Shown piece by piece: positions 8,415 to 16,139 of a stretch of 64,000 nucleotides of DNA. The position numbers were made by a program, and so were the translations under genes. The first letter of the stretch is position 1. Each line of letters begins with the position of its first letter. The stretch is from Clostridiaceae bacterium Marseille-Q4145 (lineage in GTDB: Bacteria; Bacillota; Clostridia; Lachnospirales; Lachnospiraceae). Where the stretch lies: the NCBI GenBank assembly GCA_018223365.1, contig JAGTTP010000002.1, forward strand, positions 637,501 to 701,500. The letters are read 5' to 3'. Below the pieces are notes generated by a model. It saw nothing but the letters and a program-made list of their open reading frames with translations. It did not search any database and was not told the origin of the DNA.

Positions 8415-11300
8415 CTATCTCGGCACCTCTACCATTGTATAGGCTTCAACCACATCCAGCTCCTGGATATCATTGAATTTATCAAATACAAGACCGCACT
8501 CAAAACCGGCCTTTACTTCTTTTACATCATCCTTAAAACGCTTCAGGGAAGCCAGTTCTCCTTCGTAGATCTGTTTGCCCTCACGGGTAATACGAACCTT
8601 GCAGCCACGCTGGAACATACCGTCAAGCACATAGGAACCTGCGATGTTGCCGACACCGGATGCCTTGAAGATCTGACGGATCTCCGCGTGTCCAATGACT
8701 TTCTCCTCGAAGATCGGATCCAGCATACCCTTCATGGCACGCTCTACATCTGCAATAGCATCGTAAATGACTCTGTAGAGACGAACGTCTACCTTCTCAC
8801 GCTCTGCGGTATCTTTTGCAGCCGGATCAATTCTGGTATTAAAACCAATGATGATCGCACTGGATGCGCTTGCCAGAATAACGTCGGATTCGTTGATGGC
8901 ACCAACGGCTCCGTGGATGCATTTTACTACGACTTCCTCGTTGGAAAGTTTCAGAAGGGACTGTTTTACAGCCTCTACACTTCCGGCAACGTCTGCTTTG
9001 ATGATCAGATTCAGTTCTTTTAAGTTACCGGTCTGGATCTGGGAATACAGATCATCCAGGGACATCTTAAGCTTCGTGTCCTCCAGCATCTTCTCACGAC
9101 TCTCCTTGATAAAGGTCTCAGCAAAAGTTCTTGCCTCTTTATCACTCTCCGGAGATACGAAGATTTCGCCTGCCATCGGCACATCGTTGAGTCCAAGAAT
9201 CTCTACCGGTGTGGACGGACCTGCTTCTTTGACTCTGCGTCCCTTATCATCCATCATGGCACGCACTTTACCATAGGAAGCGCCTGCTGCGATAAAGTCA
9301 CCCACATGCAGGGTACCTTTCTGTACCAGAACGGTAGCAACCGGTCCTTTTCCTTTGTCAAGCTCTGCCTCAATAACAAGACCTCTTGCCTGACGCTTCG
9401 GGTTGGATTTCAGTTCCAGAACGTCTGCGGTCAGCAGTACCATTTCCAGAAGGTCTTCAATACCTTCTCTGGATTTTGCAGATACCGGAACACAGATAGT
9501 GCTTCCGCCCCAGTCCTCGGAGATAAGACCATATTCGGTCAGCTCCTGTTTTACACGATCAACGTTTGCACCCGGTTTATCGATCTTGTTGATGGCAACG
9601 ATCACTTCTACACCAGCTGCCTTTGCATGATTAATTGCCTCTACTGTCTGCGGTTTTACACCATCATCTGCAGCAACTACCAGAATGGCGATATCAGTGG
9701 AGCTTGCTCCACGCATACGCATGGCTGTGAATGCCTCATGTCCCGGAGTATCCAGGAAGGTGATCTTGCGGTCTTTGATGGTTACAGTGTAAGCACCGAT
9801 ATGCTGGGTGATACCACCTGCCTCACGGTCCGTTACATTGGTATGACGGATCGCATCCAGAAGGGAAGTTTTACCATGGTCTACGTGACCCATAACACAT
9901 ACAACCGGCGGTCTCTGCACAAGAGTATCTTCCGGATCTTCCACATCCTCCAGAAGTTTTCCGATGACATCCTCTTTTACTTCCGGTTCCGGATCAAAAT
10001 TGTATTCCAGTGCAATCTCACCTGCTGCTTCGAAATCCAGCTCAGAATTCACGGTCAGCATCTTGCCTTCCAGGAACAGCTTCTTAATGATTGCAGACGG
10101 CTGAATCTTCATACGCTCTGCCAGATCAGAAATGCTGATCATCTCAGGAAGCGGAAGCTTCTTCGGTTCCGTGCTCTCTTTCTTCTGTTCAACAGGCTGC
10201 GGAGCCGGTTTGATGAAACGGCCCGGACGATTCTTCAGCTTACTGATATCCTCATCCTTATACTGTTTCTCCTGTTTCTGATGGTTACGGTTATCGTAAC
10301 GTCTGTTTTCCGGCTTGGTCTCTACCGGCGTATCAAATGCTTTGTTCATCTGACGTCCGATTCCGCCGCGTCCGTTCTGGCCGCCGCGTCCGTCACGTCC
10401 GCCTCCCTGGCCTCCACGGTTAAATCCATTGCCCTGCGGTCTATCTCCTCCGCGGTTGTATCCACCGCCCTGCGGTCTGTCTCCTCCACGGTTGTATCCA
10501 CCGCCCTGCGGTCTGTCCCCACGGTTATATCCCTGGCGATCTCCCTGCGGTCTGTCCCCACGGTTATATCCCTGACGATCTCCCTGCGGTCTGTCTCCGC
10601 GGTTATATCCCTGGCGGTCTCCCTGCGGTCTGTCTCCGCGGTTATATCCCTGACGATCTCCCTGCGGTCTGTCTCCGCGGTTATATCCCTGGCGGTCTCC
10701 CTGCGGTCTGTCTCCGCGGTTATATCCCTGGCGGTCTCCCTGCGGTCTGTCCCCACGGTTATATCCCTGGCGGTCTCCCTGCGGTCTGTCTCCGCGGTTA
10801 TATCCCTGACGGTCTCCCTGCGGTCTCCCTGCAGGACGTCCCTCCGTTCTGTTTTCTGTTCTTGTTTCAGCTGCCTTCGGAGCTGCTGCCGGTTTTGCTT
10901 CTGCTTTTACTTCAGGTTTTGCCGCCGATTTTGCTTCTGCCTTCGGAGCTGCTGCCGGTTTCTGTACCGGTTTCTGTACCGGTTTGGCTGCCTGTGTCTT
11001 CGGCTGTGCCGGTCTTCTCTCCGGACTCTTTCTATCACGGCTGTTCTCCGGATTGTGTACTACAATAAATTTCTTTTTTTTCGGTTTTGCATCTTCAGAA
11101 GCCTTGGGAGTATCCCCGGTCTTCGGAGTTTCCTGCTTTGCCTGACCTGCCTGTGCGCGGATCATGTCTGCCTGATTATCTTCCAATGTTGCCATATGTG
11201 TTGTCACCTCAATATTTTTCTCTGCCAGTAAGGACATCACTTCCTTACTTGTTTTGTTCAGTTCCTTCGCGAGCTCATACACTCGAATTTTATTTGCCAT
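8415..11300 (-). CDS. infB: Translation initiation factor IF-2 with a repetitive N-terminal region
   Basis: A GTPase that places initiator tRNA on the 30S subunit. Residues 1-50 form one IF2_N domain (MANKIRVYELAKELNK), followed by a Lys/Ala/Pro-rich linker and then an Arg/Gly/Gln/Asn/Tyr repeat region near residues 160-290. A second IF2_N domain (ISISDLAERMKIQPS) precedes the G domain with GHVDHGKT, DTPGHEAFT and NKID; EF-Tu-like and C-terminal domains complete it. The 961 residues are at the long end for Firmicutes because of the repeat. The operon order with ylxQ, rnpM and nusA upstream and rbfA downstream is standard. Confidence 0.97.
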   Translation of the reverse strand: MANKIRVYELAKELNKTSKEVMSLLAEKNIEVTTHMATLEDNQADMIRAQAGQAKQETPKTGDTPKASEDAKPKKKKFIVVHNPENSRDRKSPERRPAQPKTQAAKPVQKPVQKPAAAPKAEAKSAAKPEVKAEAKPAAAPKAAETRTENRTEGRPAGRPQGDRQGYNRGDRPQGDRQGYNRGDRPQGDRQGYNRGDRPQGDRQGYNRGDRPQGDRQGYNRGDRPQGDRQGYNRGDRPQGDRQGYNRGDRPQGDRQGYNRGDRPQGGGYNRGGDRPQGGGYNRGGDRPQGNGFNRGGQGGGRDGRGGQNGRGGIGRQMNKAFDTPVETKPENRRYDNRNHQKQEKQYKDEDISKLKNRPGRFIKPAPQPVEQKKESTEPKKLPLPEMISISDLAERMKIQPSAIIKKLFLEGKMLTVNSELDFEAAGEIALEYNFDPEPEVKEDVIGKLLEDVEDPEDTLVQRPPVVCVMGHVDHGKTSLLDAIRHTNVTDREAGGITQHIGAYTVTIKDRKITFLDTPGHEAFTAMRMRGASSTDIAILVVAADDGVKPQTVEAINHAKAAGVEVIVAINKIDKPGANVDRVKQELTEYGLISEDWGGSTICVPVSAKSREGIEDLLEMVLLTADVLELKSNPKRQARGLVIEAELDKGKGPVATVLVQKGTLHVGDFIAAGASYGKVRAMMDDKGRRVKEAGPSTPVEILGLNDVPMAGEIFVSPESDKEARTFAETFIKESREKMLEDTKLKMSLDDLYSQIQTGNLKELNLIIKADVAGSVEAVKQSLLKLSNEEVVVKCIHGAVGAINESDVILASASSAIIIGFNTRIDPAAKDTAEREKVDVRLYRVIYDAIADVERAMKGMLDPIFEEKVIGHAEIRQIFKASGVGNIAGSYVLDGMFQRGCKVRITREGKQIYEGELASLKRFKDDVKEVKAGFECGLVFDKFNDIQELDVVEAYTMVEVPR
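10505..10825 (-). repeat. In-frame 39-base tandem repeat inside infB
   Basis: Eight near-identical 39-base units encode the 13-residue unit GDRPQGDRQGYNR, followed at 10430-10505 by three degenerate units (GDRPQGGGYNRG type). Units differ mostly at silent positions (for example GGCGGT against GACGAT), so the repeat is partly diverged and not an assembly artefact. The encoded stretch is low-complexity, positively charged and likely disordered. Ends are approximate. Confidence 0.9.
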
Positions 11301-11316
11301 ATTACTGCCTCCACAC

Positions 11317-11625
11317 CTACTCCTGTTCCAGATGGCTGATGGCCGCTTTCGCCAGACCTTCGTCCTCCACGGCTGTCACGATCCGGAATTCTTTTCCGCA
11401 TGCGCGTCCCAGTTCTTCTCCTGTTCCAAAGAAATACAGGGGGGTCTTCCGGTACTCACACATATTACGGAATTTCTTTTTCGTATTTTCAGAGGCTTCC
11501 TCTGACACAACTACCAGTCTTGCTTTTCTTTGTTTCAGGGATTTTTCCACGGAAAATTCCCCGCTTACCGTCTTTCCAGCTCTCGTTGCAAGACCTAAGT
11601 AGGTCAGCACCTTATTCTTCTGCAA
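11317..11625 (-). CDS. ylxQ: L7Ae-family ribosomal protein-like, YlxQ
   Basis: A small RNA-binding protein of the L7Ae/eL8 fold, probably recognising kink-turn RNA; its exact cellular role is not settled. KVLTYLGLATRAGKTVSGE is the family N-terminus, and the length of about 102 residues is typical. I prefer the TTG at 11625, preceded by GGAG and overlapping the rnpM stop by 14 bases; an ATG at 11646 would add seven residues (MRRRWKD) not expected in the family. It lies between rnpM and infB as in many Bacillota. Confidence 0.85.
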   Translation of the reverse strand: MQKNKVLTYLGLATRAGKTVSGEFSVEKSLKQRKARLVVVSEEASENTKKKFRNMCEYRKTPLYFFGTGEELGRACGKEFRIVTAVEDEGLAKAAISHLEQE

Positions 11626-11890
11626 GTCCTTCCATCTCCTTCTCAAGATGCTCGTAGACTTCCTTTGGGATCGTCGTCTTCAGAGAACGCTCCAGTCCGT
11701 GGGACTTTACGGCTTTCCGAAAACACTCCGGATTTTTGCACAGATAGGCTCCCCGTCCGTTCTTTCTGCCGGTCGTATCCAGAACGATCTCATTCTCTGT
11801 CGTCCGCAGAACGCGCATCATCTCTTTTTTGCTTTTCATTTCCTGACATCCGATACACTGCCGCATCGGGACTTTCCTGACTGTACTCAA
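11612..11890 (-). CDS. rnpM: RNase P modulator RnpM (YlxR)
   Basis: A 92-residue YlxR-family protein. Related proteins bind RNase P RNA and modulate its activity. The signature PMRQCIGCQEMKSKKEMMRV (7-26) and GRGAYLC near residue 46 are present. Cys13, Cys16 and Cys51 could make it redox- or metal-sensitive, although I have no evidence for this. It lies 6 bases after nusA and overlaps ylxQ, the conserved nusA-rnpM-ylxQ-infB order. Confidence 0.92.
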   Translation of the reverse strand: MSTVRKVPMRQCIGCQEMKSKKEMMRVLRTTENEIVLDTTGRKNGRGAYLCKNPECFRKAVKSHGLERSLKTTIPKEVYEHLEKEMEGLAEE

Positions 11891-11896
11891 ATCTTT

Positions 11897-13048
11897 TTAC
11901 TCCTCTGCTTCAGTTGCTTCTGCGCTGTCCTCGGACTCTTCGTATGCAGCCTCATCCTGGCTGTCGTCCTCATCCTCGTCCTCATCATAGAAGCCTTCAT
12001 AGAAACCTTCGATGGCATTTGCCTGGCTCTCGCTCTTGATATCGATCTTAAATCCGGTCAGTCTTGCTGCCAGACGTGCGTTCTGTCCTTCTTTACCAAT
12101 GGCCAGAGACAGCTGATAATCCGGTACGACTACCTTGGCAGTCTTCTCTTCCGGATCTGCCAGTACAACGACTACTTTTGCCGGGCTTAATGCATTCTCA
12201 ATAAGCAGTGCCGGGTTCTCATTCCAGTTAATGATATCAATCTTCTCGCCTCTTAACTCGTTGACGATGGAATTGACTCTGGCACCGTTCATACCAACGC
12301 ATGCTCCTACCGGATCTACATTCGGATCGTTGGACCATACGGCGATCTTGGTTCTGGAACCTGCCTCACGGGCAATGCTCTTGATCTCAACAATACCGTC
12401 TCTTACCTCAGTAACCTCAGACTCGAAGAGGCGTTTTACCAGCTCCGGATGGGTTCTGGATACGAGGATTCTCGGTCCTTTGTTATTTTTCACTTCCAGA
12501 ATATATACTTTGATACGTTCGGTTGGGGTATATACTTCACCCTTTACCATCTCATTTTCATTCAGAATGGCATCGACTTTGCCCAGGTTAACACTGACAT
12601 TTTTGCCAATATAACGCTGTACCACACCGGTTACTACATCTTTTTCTTTTGCATAGTACTGATCAAACAGCACGTTACGTTCTTCCTCACGGATCTTCTG
12701 CAGAATGACATTTCTTGCATTCTGTGTGGTGATACGTCCGAATTCTTTGGATTTTACTTCCTCGCTGACGGTATCGCCCAGCTCATATTTGCTGTTTTTC
12801 AGTTTTGCATCTGCAAGGCTGATCTCTGTTACATCGTTCTCAACCTGCTCTACAACGATCTTATCTACATATACATGGAAATCATAAGTCTCTCTGTCGA
12901 TCTCCACACGGAAATTATCCGTATCCTTACCAAAATGTCCTTTGCAGGCTGTAATCAAAGAATTCTCAATGGCTTCCAGCATGACTTCCTTGCTGATATC
13001 CTTCTCCTTTTCCAGAGTCTCCAACGCCATCTTTAATTCACTGTTCAT
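11897..13048 (-). CDS. nusA: Transcription termination/antitermination factor NusA
   Basis: Binds RNA polymerase and nascent RNA to control pausing, termination and antitermination. The N-terminal polymerase-binding domain (MNSELKMALETLEKEKDI) is followed by an S1 domain near residues 135-200 and two KH domains (VGACVGMNGARVNSIVNEL; LAIGKEGQNARLAARLTG). The 383 residues lack the acidic repeats of enterobacterial NusA, but the last 40 residues form a strongly acidic tail (DEDEDEDDSQDEAA). It lies 17 bases after rimP. Confidence 0.95.
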   Translation of the reverse strand: MNSELKMALETLEKEKDISKEVMLEAIENSLITACKGHFGKDTDNFRVEIDRETYDFHVYVDKIVVEQVENDVTEISLADAKLKNSKYELGDTVSEEVKSKEFGRITTQNARNVILQKIREEERNVLFDQYYAKEKDVVTGVVQRYIGKNVSVNLGKVDAILNENEMVKGEVYTPTERIKVYILEVKNNKGPRILVSRTHPELVKRLFESEVTEVRDGIVEIKSIAREAGSRTKIAVWSNDPNVDPVGACVGMNGARVNSIVNELRGEKIDIINWNENPALLIENALSPAKVVVVLADPEEKTAKVVVPDYQLSLAIGKEGQNARLAARLTGFKIDIKSESQANAIEGFYEGFYDEDEDEDDSQDEAAYEESEDSAEATEAEE

Positions 13049-13065
13049 TTTTTGTACTTTCCTCC

Positions 13066-13533
13066 TTAAAAATCAAATGCCAGTCGGATCAGGGCGATGT
13101 TGGCACGCTCAATCACAAGCTCTGCCTCGTCCTCAAACTCCAGCGTTACCGTTTCTTTATCCCATGCTTTCAGGATCCCCGTAAATTCCTTTTGCCGGTC
13201 AATGGCCCGGAACAGTCTTACATCTACGGACTCTCCCAGACTCCTTTCAAGATCCTTGTCTTTCTTTAAAGGTCTGCCAAGTCCCGGGGAACTTACCTCC
13301 AGAATATAGGCTTCCTCAATAAAGTCATCCTTATCCAGCTGATCTGACAATGCACGGCTGATCAGCTCACAGTCGTCAATGGTAATTCCGCCCGGCTTGT
13401 CAATGTATGCCCGCAGAAACCAGGTTCCCGCCTCTTTCACAAATTCTACGTCTACCAGTTCAAAATGATGTTCTTCCATCATGGGAAGCAGTAAGGCTTC
13501 CGTTTTCTGCTCATACAGTTCTTTCTTTGCCAA
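13066..13533 (-). CDS. rimP: Ribosome maturation factor RimP
   Basis: Needed for 30S subunit maturation. The 155-residue protein has the N-terminal alpha/beta domain (ELVDVEFVKEAGTWFLRAYIDK), the family block EVSSPGLGRPLKKDKDLERS, and a C-terminal Sm-like barrel (RQKEFTGILKAWDKETVTLEFEDE). It is the first gene of the nine-gene translation operon ending with ribF, with a promoter at 13674-13701 and a leader of about 130 bases containing two hairpins. Confidence 0.94.
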   Translation of the reverse strand: MAKKELYEQKTEALLLPMMEEHHFELVDVEFVKEAGTWFLRAYIDKPGGITIDDCELISRALSDQLDKDDFIEEAYILEVSSPGLGRPLKKDKDLERSLGESVDVRLFRAIDRQKEFTGILKAWDKETVTLEFEDEAELVIERANIALIRLAFDF

Positions 13534-13564
13534 ATATAATCCTCCTTTTACCGGGTGCCATCTC

Positions 13565-13650
13565 CAGGCATGATTGCCTGCTGCTGTGTTTCTACATAAA
13601 TATCTCCAGACATATAAGAAGGAGTGGACTTTGTGCCCACCCCTTTCTTA
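13565..13650 (-). promoter_or_regulatory. Two-hairpin leader of the rimP-nusA-infB operon
   Basis: The rimP 5' leader holds a strong hairpin at 13615-13650 (TAAGAA-GGGGTGGG arm with one bulge and G-U pairs) and a perfect 6-pair hairpin at 13565-13580 (CAGGCA, TGAT, TGCCTG). Neither is followed by a T run, so they are not plain terminators. From memory, many Bacillota have a hairpin before rimP. A NusA-linked autoregulatory role is inference. Confidence 0.55.
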
Positions 13651-13673
13651 AGTCAACGGTTTATGTTATTTCC

Positions 13674-13701
13674 AGTATATCACATTATTTTGTGATTGCA
13701 A
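13674..13701 (-). promoter_or_regulatory. Promoter of the rimP operon
   Basis: TTGCAA (13696-13701) and TATACT (13674-13679), spacing 16, minus strand. The spacer holds the inverted repeat ATCACA-N6-TGTGAT (13679-13696), which could be an operator or chance. Confidence 0.65.
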
Positions 13702-13716
13702 GGCTTTTTTTACAAT

Positions 13717-14892
13717 TTACAGTCTTGCAACGCCTGTTTTTCTTGCTGCTTCTGCCACAGCTGCAGCTACGGCTTTACCAACTCTCGGGTCAAATGCCTT
13801 CGGAATAATGTAGTCCTCGCTAAGCTCCTCATCCGTGATAAGATCTGCCAATGCTTTGGAAGCGGCCAGCTTCATCTCATCATTGATGTCTTTTGCACGT
13901 ACATCGAATGCACCGCGGAAAATACCCGGAAATGCAAGTACATTATTGATCTGGTTCGGGAAATCGCTTCTTCCGGTTGCAACGACTCTTGCGCCTCCTG
14001 CCTTCGCATCATCCGGGAAAATTTCCGGTGTTGGGTTCGCACATGCAAAAATGATGGCATCTTTGTTCATCGTCTTCACCATCTCCGGTGTCACCATACC
14101 CGGTGCGCTGACACCGATGAAAACGTCTGCACCCACCAGCATGTCTGCCAGGCTTCCGCTCTTCTTCTCCAGGTTAGTGACTTTCGCCATCTCCTCCTTC
14201 ACTGGGTTCATTCCCTCGGCACGGCCTTCATAGATGGCACCTTTTCTGTCACACAGGATTACATTCTTCACACCTGCAGTCAGAAGCAGACGGGTAATGG
14301 AAATAGCAGCAGCTCCTGCACCGTTTACCACAACTTTTACTTCCTCTTTTTTCTTACCAACCAGCTTCAGTGCGTTGGTCAGTCCGGCCAGTGTAATAAT
14401 GGCGGTACCATGCTGATCGTCATGGAAAATCGGAATATCACATTTTTCTTTCAGTTTTTTCTCTATTTCAAAGCAGCGGGGAGCGGAAATATCCTCCAGA
14501 TTCACGCCTGCAAAGCTTCCGGAAATCATGTAAATGGTATTGACAATCTCGTCCACGTCATGGCTCTTAATGCAGAGTGGGAATGCGTCCACATCACCAA
14601 ATGCCTTGAACAGCACGCATTTACCTTCCATAACCGGCATACCTGCTTCCGGTCCGATGTCTCCCAGTCCCAGTACCGCGCTTCCGTCGGTAACGACCAG
14701 GCAGAGATTATGACGGCGGGTCAGCTCGTAGCTCTGCTCCACATCCTTCTGAATCTCCAGACAGGGCTGTGCAACGCCCGGCGTATAAGCCAATGACAGA
14801 TCATCCTTGTTGGCAACCGGTACAGTTGCAACCACTTCAATTTTGCCCTTCCACTCTCTGTGGAGTCTTAATGACTCTTTTGCGTAATCCAT
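13717..14892 (-). CDS. NAD(P)-dependent malic enzyme
   Basis: Decarboxylates malate to pyruvate. The 391-residue protein matches the short bacterial malic enzymes without a phosphotransacetylase domain. Visible motifs are LAYTPGVAQPC (Tyr36 is the likely catalytic acid), GDVDAFPLCIKS, FHDDQHGTAI for substrate and metal, and the dinucleotide fold VVVNGAGAAAISITRLL. Cofactor preference cannot be read. It has its own promoter, whose -35 box is overlapped by a palindrome of the PdhR/LldR type, suggesting control by pyruvate, lactate or a related acid through an unlinked GntR-family regulator. Confidence 0.93.
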   Translation of the reverse strand: MDYAKESLRLHREWKGKIEVVATVPVANKDDLSLAYTPGVAQPCLEIQKDVEQSYELTRRHNLCLVVTDGSAVLGLGDIGPEAGMPVMEGKCVLFKAFGDVDAFPLCIKSHDVDEIVNTIYMISGSFAGVNLEDISAPRCFEIEKKLKEKCDIPIFHDDQHGTAIITLAGLTNALKLVGKKKEEVKVVVNGAGAAAISITRLLLTAGVKNVILCDRKGAIYEGRAEGMNPVKEEMAKVTNLEKKSGSLADMLVGADVFIGVSAPGMVTPEMVKTMNKDAIIFACANPTPEIFPDDAKAGGARVVATGRSDFPNQINNVLAFPGIFRGAFDVRAKDINDEMKLAASKALADLITDEELSEDYIIPKAFDPRVGKAVAAAVAEAARKTGVARL

Positions 14893-14936
14893 ATCCTATT
14901 CCTCCTGCTTAAGGTCAGTGTTTTATTACCTTCTCC

Positions 14937-14965
14937 ATCATAATCGTCAAAAGCATTTCTGTCAA
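14937..14965 (-). promoter_or_regulatory. Malic enzyme promoter
   Basis: TTGACA (14960-14965) and TATGAT (14937-14942), spacing 17, minus strand; a good ribosome site (AGGAGG) follows before the start codon. Confidence 0.75.
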
Positions 14966-14980
14966 TTGGTATTACCAATT
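14964..14980. promoter_or_regulatory. 17-base perfect palindrome, FCD/GntR-type operator
   Basis: AATTGGTA-T-TACCAATT overlaps the upstream end of the -35 box of the malic enzyme promoter. PdhR and LldR of E. coli bind AATTGGT-N3-ACCAATT sites, which this matches exactly in both arms. Position suggests repression; no GntR gene is in this window. Confidence 0.7.
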
Positions 14981-14991
14981 TTTGCAACTTT

Positions 14992-16122
14992 TTAATAATT
15001 TCCAAGAATCTTAAAATGTACGGACTCCTCCATCATGCCGCGGATGGCATTTTTCACCGCGCTGTCATTTAAATTTCCTTCAAAATCTACAAAGAAATGG
15101 TATTCCCAGTTCCGCTCCGGAATGGGCCGGGACTCAATCTTACACATATTAAGATCGTTGTAAATCATATGGGACAGAATATTGTAAAGGCTTCCACTCT
15201 TATGGGGCAGTTCAAAACAGATACTGACTTTCTTCGCATCCGCCTCATACATCTTCCGGTTGGTAACAATGATGAACCGGGTGGAGTTAAACCGGTTATG
15301 GTTGATGGGCATCTCCAACACTTCCAGTCCATGAAAAGCTGCTGCCGCCGGACTTGCAATCGCCGCCTGGGACTTATCCTGATCTTCCTGCACCTTTGCT
15401 GCTGCCACTGCTGTGTTGGAAAGGCTGATCTGCTTCCACTCAGGATGCCTGTCCAGATACACGGAACACTGCATCAGTGCCTGGGGGTGGGAATACACCG
15501 TCTTAATATCAGAAAGCTTCGTTCCCGGAAGTCCCAGCAGGGCATGATTGATCTTCAAAATCTGCTCGCCTACAATATAATTGTCATACTCTTCCAGCAA
15601 ATCGTAAATGGCATCCACCTCTCCTGCGGAGGAATTCTCAATCGGAAGCACCGCATAATCTGCCATGCCTTCCTTAATCGCTTCCATGCACTCTCTCCAG
15701 GTACTCATATGGAAAATGTTGACGCCTTCGCCAAAGTACTGAATGGCCGCCTCATGCTGATAAGCCCCTTCCACTCCCTGATAAACCACCCGGCAGTGTT
15801 TCCGGTCAATTTTTTCAATTTTCGTAAAAGGAAGGCTTCCCGATACGCCTTCCTGCTCAAGCAGCTGGTACTGGAGCTTTCTGCTCATAGCCATAATCTG
15901 CTGAAACAGTTCCTGCACCCCATGCCGGTTAAAATCACTGTGAGCCAGTTCTCCCAGGCTTTCCAGCTTCTGTACCTCTCTTCCGCGGTCCAGAATCTTC
16001 TTTCCATTTGCAATCTTATATTCTGCCACTCTGCGGCTTACATCCATCCGTTTTTCAAACAGTCGGACCATCTCCTGGTCAATCTCGTCAATCTCCTGAC
16101 GAAGCTGTAATAAATCTTCCAC
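14992..16122 (-). CDS. pheA: Bifunctional chorismate mutase / prephenate dehydratase
   Basis: Catalyses the two steps from chorismate to phenylpyruvate in phenylalanine synthesis. Residues 1-90 form an AroQ chorismate mutase (LRQEIDEIDQEMVRLFEKRMDVS). The dehydratase domain follows (VVYQGVEGAYQHEAAIQYF; FNSTRFIIV with the catalytic Thr-Arg-Phe). A C-terminal ACT domain (FELPHKSGSLYNIL, ESRP) gives feedback control by phenylalanine. Length 376 is typical. It lies 17 bases after folC, probably in one operon. Confidence 0.95.
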   Translation of the reverse strand: MEDLLQLRQEIDEIDQEMVRLFEKRMDVSRRVAEYKIANGKKILDRGREVQKLESLGELAHSDFNRHGVQELFQQIMAMSRKLQYQLLEQEGVSGSLPFTKIEKIDRKHCRVVYQGVEGAYQHEAAIQYFGEGVNIFHMSTWRECMEAIKEGMADYAVLPIENSSAGEVDAIYDLLEEYDNYIVGEQILKINHALLGLPGTKLSDIKTVYSHPQALMQCSVYLDRHPEWKQISLSNTAVAAAKVQEDQDKSQAAIASPAAAAFHGLEVLEMPINHNRFNSTRFIIVTNRKMYEADAKKVSICFELPHKSGSLYNILSHMIYNDLNMCKIESRPIPERNWEYHFFVDFEGNLNDSAVKNAIRGMMEESVHFKILGNY

Positions 16123-16139
16123 CTGATCCTATCCTTTCT

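Noticed and set aside
10346..10756. Repetitive open frame in another minus-strand frame across the infB repeat
   Set aside because: A 39-base repeat is divisible by three, so all frames stay open; the IF-2 frame is the conserved one.
10505..10825. Possible CRISPR array because of regular repeats
   Set aside because: The repeats are directly adjacent without unique spacers and encode an in-frame peptide.
9306..11231. Long plus-strand open frame opposite infB
   Set aside because: It is the antisense shadow of infB, with low-complexity composition mirroring the repeat and no family resemblance or ribosome site.
13696..14796. Long plus-strand open frame opposite the malic enzyme gene
   Set aside because: Cys/His-rich shadow translation of a conserved gene; no start signal.
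14964..14980. Palindrome as a pheA terminator
   Set aside because: AT-rich 8-pair stem with a one-base centre and no following T run; its overlap with the -35 box fits an operator better.
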